Source: JAGPIS01 sp964635545 (GTDB taxonomy: Bacteria > Bacteroidota > Bacteroidia > Bacteroidales > Marinilabiliaceae). Taken from it: a DNA stretch of 36,161 nucleotides. Shown piece after piece: positions 33,913 to 36,161 of this stretch. The translations under genes were made by a program, and so were the position numbers. Each line of letters starts with the position of its first letter. Within the stretch, counting starts at the first letter, position 1. The stretch is taken from positions 1 through 36,161 of the forward strand of contig CAZWOA010000027.1 of the NCBI GenBank assembly GCA_964635545.1, given 5' to 3'. The notes below the pieces were generated by a model, which saw only the letters and a program-made list of their open reading frames with translations, was not told where the DNA came from and made no database searches.

Positions 33913-35478
33913 ATGAGTAAAAAAATTATTCTGGGACTCACGATTATAATGGCAGTTGCACTGCTAGGACTAATCTATATACAAGGAATGTGGGTTGTGG
34001 AGGCTACTAAGCTTAAGGCAGAACATTTCAACCAACTTGTGCATCAAAGTCTTGATGATGTAATTTCCAGGCTCGAGACCGATGAACTATCGATGATAAA
34101 AGCTAGTGACGAAGGACTAGACCCGCTGTTGCCCGCACATTTTAAACGTAAAATGAAATATTTTAGAAATTTGGGTGATGGTGAAACGATGAATTATCAA
34201 GACTATAACATATCTTTGGATGTGGATATGAGTGGTCATTTTAGCCTGAATACCTATAAACAGGACTCGCTTGTATCGGCCTTTAAAGGTTATACCTCCA
34301 TTGGTCCTATCGGGCGCATCGACCCGCTTACGGGTGCTATGATAGCCATTCAGAATGAGTTGAGATCGAGGATTGCCGACAAGAACCAGACGCTGCTTAA
34401 AACCATATTTGAGGATATGCCCATAGAGCAACGGGTGGACCACAGGAGGCTTGACGGCTCGCTGTTTCAATATTTTGATGAGAGAGGAATTGTGCTTCCA
34501 TATGAGTTTTCGATAGTTAACTCACAAGGACACAACGTGTTTAACACCCCCGGATATAAGCCCGAGGAGAAGTCGGATATCTATAGTAAGCGTCTGTTTC
34601 CCAATGATGTGCATGCCAAGGCTAACTACCTGAATGTATATTTTCCGAAGCAGCCAAGCTATTTTGCCGAATCGATGAGCCTTATCATCCCAACGGTAAT
34701 ATTTACGTTGATAATGATATTTTCATCTATATTTACCATTGTGATAATCGTGCGTCAACGCCGTTCGGATACAATTAAGAACGATTTTATAAATAATATG
34801 ACCCATGAATTTAAAACGCCCATCAGCACCATTTCTTTGGCTTCGCAGATGCTGAAAGATGTTTCGATGAGCGTATCTCCCAAAACATTGCAACATATAT
34901 CGGGAGTTATTCAGGATGAGAGTAAAAGATTGAGCTATCAGGTTGAAAAAATCCTGCAAATGGCTATCTTTGAAAAGGGTAAAGCGGGTCTGAAACTGAA
35001 GGAGTTGGATATAAATGACCTTGTAACCTCTGTTGTAAATAATTTCCGACTAAAAGTTGAGAACTCCAAAGGGAGTATTAACGATAGGCTGGAGGCCAAG
35101 AATAGCCTGGCTTGGGTGGACGAGGTGCACTTTACGAATGTTATTTTCAACCTGCTCGATAATGCAGTTAAATACCGGAGGGGAGCACCAATTTTGTATG
35201 TTAAGACCTGGAATAAGAACAATGGCATAATAATATCTGTTAAAGATAATGGGCTAGGGATATCAAAAGAGAATCTTAACCGCGTGTTTGAGAAATTCTA
35301 TAGGGTATCGACAGGTAATGTGCACGATGTTAAAGGCTTTGGATTGGGGCTTGCATATGTTAAAAAAATTGTTGAAGACCATGGTGGTCAGATAACTATT
35401 GAGAGTGAATTAAATGTAGGAACAAAATTTGATATATTTTTACCGCTAAAAAGTATTAAGAATGGAAAAAGAGCATAA
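33913..35478 (+). CDS. rprX: Sensor histidine kinase, RprX-like
   Basis: A 521-aa membrane sensor kinase. The first helix is about residues 5-28, a large periplasmic domain spans about 30-253, and the second helix is about 254-281. The phosphoacceptor is H298 (MTHEFKTPIST). The CA domain has the N box (NLLDNAVKY), the G1 box (DNGLGI) and G2 (GFGLGLAYV), so it should be fully active. The match to RprX of Bacteroides is by overall arrangement and by pairing with an RprY-like regulator. Its 3' end overlaps the regulator gene by 17 nt. It starts 24 nt after rnc, so read-through from the acpP operon is possible. Confidence 0.87.
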   Translation: MSKKIILGLTIIMAVALLGLIYIQGMWVVEATKLKAEHFNQLVHQSLDDVISRLETDELSMIKASDEGLDPLLPAHFKRKMKYFRNLGDGETMNYQDYNISLDVDMSGHFSLNTYKQDSLVSAFKGYTSIGPIGRIDPLTGAMIAIQNELRSRIADKNQTLLKTIFEDMPIEQRVDHRRLDGSLFQYFDERGIVLPYEFSIVNSQGHNVFNTPGYKPEEKSDIYSKRLFPNDVHAKANYLNVYFPKQPSYFAESMSLIIPTVIFTLIMIFSSIFTIVIIVRQRRSDTIKNDFINNMTHEFKTPISTISLASQMLKDVSMSVSPKTLQHISGVIQDESKRLSYQVEKILQMAIFEKGKAGLKLKELDINDLVTSVVNNFRLKVENSKGSINDRLEAKNSLAWVDEVHFTNVIFNLLDNAVKYRRGAPILYVKTWNKNNGIIISVKDNGLGISKENLNRVFEKFYRVSTGNVHDVKGFGLGLAYVKKIVEDHGGQITIESELNVGTKFDIFLPLKSIKNGKRA

Positions 35479-36145
35479 AATTCTATTATGTGAGGATGAT
35501 GAGAACCTCGGCATGCTTTTGCGCGAATATCTTGAAGTGAAAGGCTATGAGACTGACCTTATGCCCAACGGTGAGGAAGGTTATAACGCATTCATGAATA
35601 AGAAATACGACATCTGTATTTTTGACGTTATGATGCCTAAAAAAGATGGTTTTACACTTGCCAAAGAGATTCGTATGGTGAATAGCGAAGTACCCATCGT
35701 ATTTCTAACCGCTAAGTCGATGAAAGATGATATCTTCCAGGGCTTTAAATCGGGCGGTGACGACTATTTAACCAAGCCTTTCAGTATGGAAGAGCTACTA
35801 TTCAGGATAGAGGCAATTCTTCGTCGTACCAAGGGTGGCGCTATCACACAGGATGTGTATATGCTGGGTCGTTATAAATTCGACACTCAGAAACAACAGC
35901 TTATTGATGGTGAGGATGTTATTAAACTTACCACTAAAGAGTCGGAACTTCTGAAACTGCTTTGTACCAATGCAAATAAGGTACTGGAGCGTAACTTTGC
36001 GCTTAAAACCATATGGGTTGACGATAACTACTTCAATGCGCGAAGCATGGACGTATATATTACCAAACTGCGTAAGCACTTGAAAGATGAGCCTGCGGTT
36101 GAGATAATTAACGTACACGGAAAAGGATATAAACTTGTGATGTAA
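35462..36145 (+). CDS. rprY: OmpR/PhoB family response regulator, RprY-like
   Basis: A 227-aa response regulator. The receiver has the acidic pair E11/D12 (CEDDEN), phosphoacceptor D55 (IFDVMMPKKDG), a conserved Thr (FLTAKS) and a Lys (LTKPFS). The C-terminal winged-helix domain (about 130-227) contains LTTKESELLKLLCTNANKV, ARSMDVYITKLRKHL and ends GKGYKLVM, which is typical of OmpR-like regulators. It overlaps the kinase gene by 17 nt, so the two are translationally coupled. In Bacteroides RprY has been linked to redox and sodium-pump gene control; whether that holds here is not visible. The gene is complete, with 16 nt of window left after the stop. Confidence 0.92.
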   Translation: MEKEHKILLCEDDENLGMLLREYLEVKGYETDLMPNGEEGYNAFMNKKYDICIFDVMMPKKDGFTLAKEIRMVNSEVPIVFLTAKSMKDDIFQGFKSGGDDYLTKPFSMEELLFRIEAILRRTKGGAITQDVYMLGRYKFDTQKQQLIDGEDVIKLTTKESELLKLLCTNANKVLERNFALKTIWVDDNYFNARSMDVYITKLRKHLKDEPAVEIINVHGKGYKLVM

Positions 36146-36161
36146 TCACTTTAGTTTATTG

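Overview
The window looks like a chromosomal core segment of a member of the Bacteroidota, most likely the order Bacteroidales. The reasons are the long IleS (1149 aa), the TraR/DksA protein with a degenerate zinc finger, a DUF4296 lipoprotein, GldH, a RicT/PSP1 homologue, an RprX/RprY-type two-component pair, a viroplasmin-RNase H fusion, a BlaR1-type M56 peptidase with a TonB C-terminus, and several promoters of the Bacteroidetes form (-33 TTTG, -7 TAnnTTTG). The DNA is moderately AT-rich. I see no tRNA or rRNA gene, insertion sequence, phage, CRISPR array or toxin-antitoxin module.

Layout. 1-5.2 kb (minus strand): ileS, dksA, lspA and a WbuC-type cupin, read in that order from a clear promoter at 5213-5244, with a hairpin between dksA and lspA. 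5.3-8.6 kb (minus): marC-rnhA, then glnS. 8.9-10.9 kb (plus): folB, gltX. 11-16.3 kb (plus): an apparent operon of a Wzi-type outer-membrane protein, a polyprenyl-phosphate sugar transferase, a DUF4296 lipoprotein, a core-deleted amidohydrolase and CysQ. 16.5-18.5 kb: a blaI-blaR1-like pair whose promoter holds an inverted repeat exactly between -33 and -7. 18.5-21.1 kb (minus): an unknown secreted protein followed by ettA. 21.3-23.1 kb: a hybrid histidine kinase with a degenerate ATP-binding domain. 23.1-25.5 kb (minus): a small membrane-anchored unknown, a MurG-like glycosyltransferase and a radical SAM protein. 25.6-29.3 kb (plus): DNA polymerase III delta', ricT, gldH, trmB. 29.4-30.8 kb: an Mrp-type ATPase without the usual CxxC and a one-domain NifU-like protein. 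30.8-31.4 kb (minus): purN. 31.6-36.1 kb (plus): acpP, fabF, rnc, then the rprX/rprY-like pair.

Most genes serve translation (ileS, glnS, gltX, ettA, trmB, dksA), envelope biogenesis (lspA, Wzi, sugar transferase, acpP/fabF, gldH) and nucleotide or cofactor metabolism (folB, purN, cysQ). No gene cluster here looks like an undescribed multi-gene system. The points most worth checking are the operator embedded in the blaI promoter, the M56/plug-like/TonB fusion, the amidohydrolase that has lost its catalytic barrel, the hybrid kinase with a degraded CA domain, and the secreted unknown in front of ettA.
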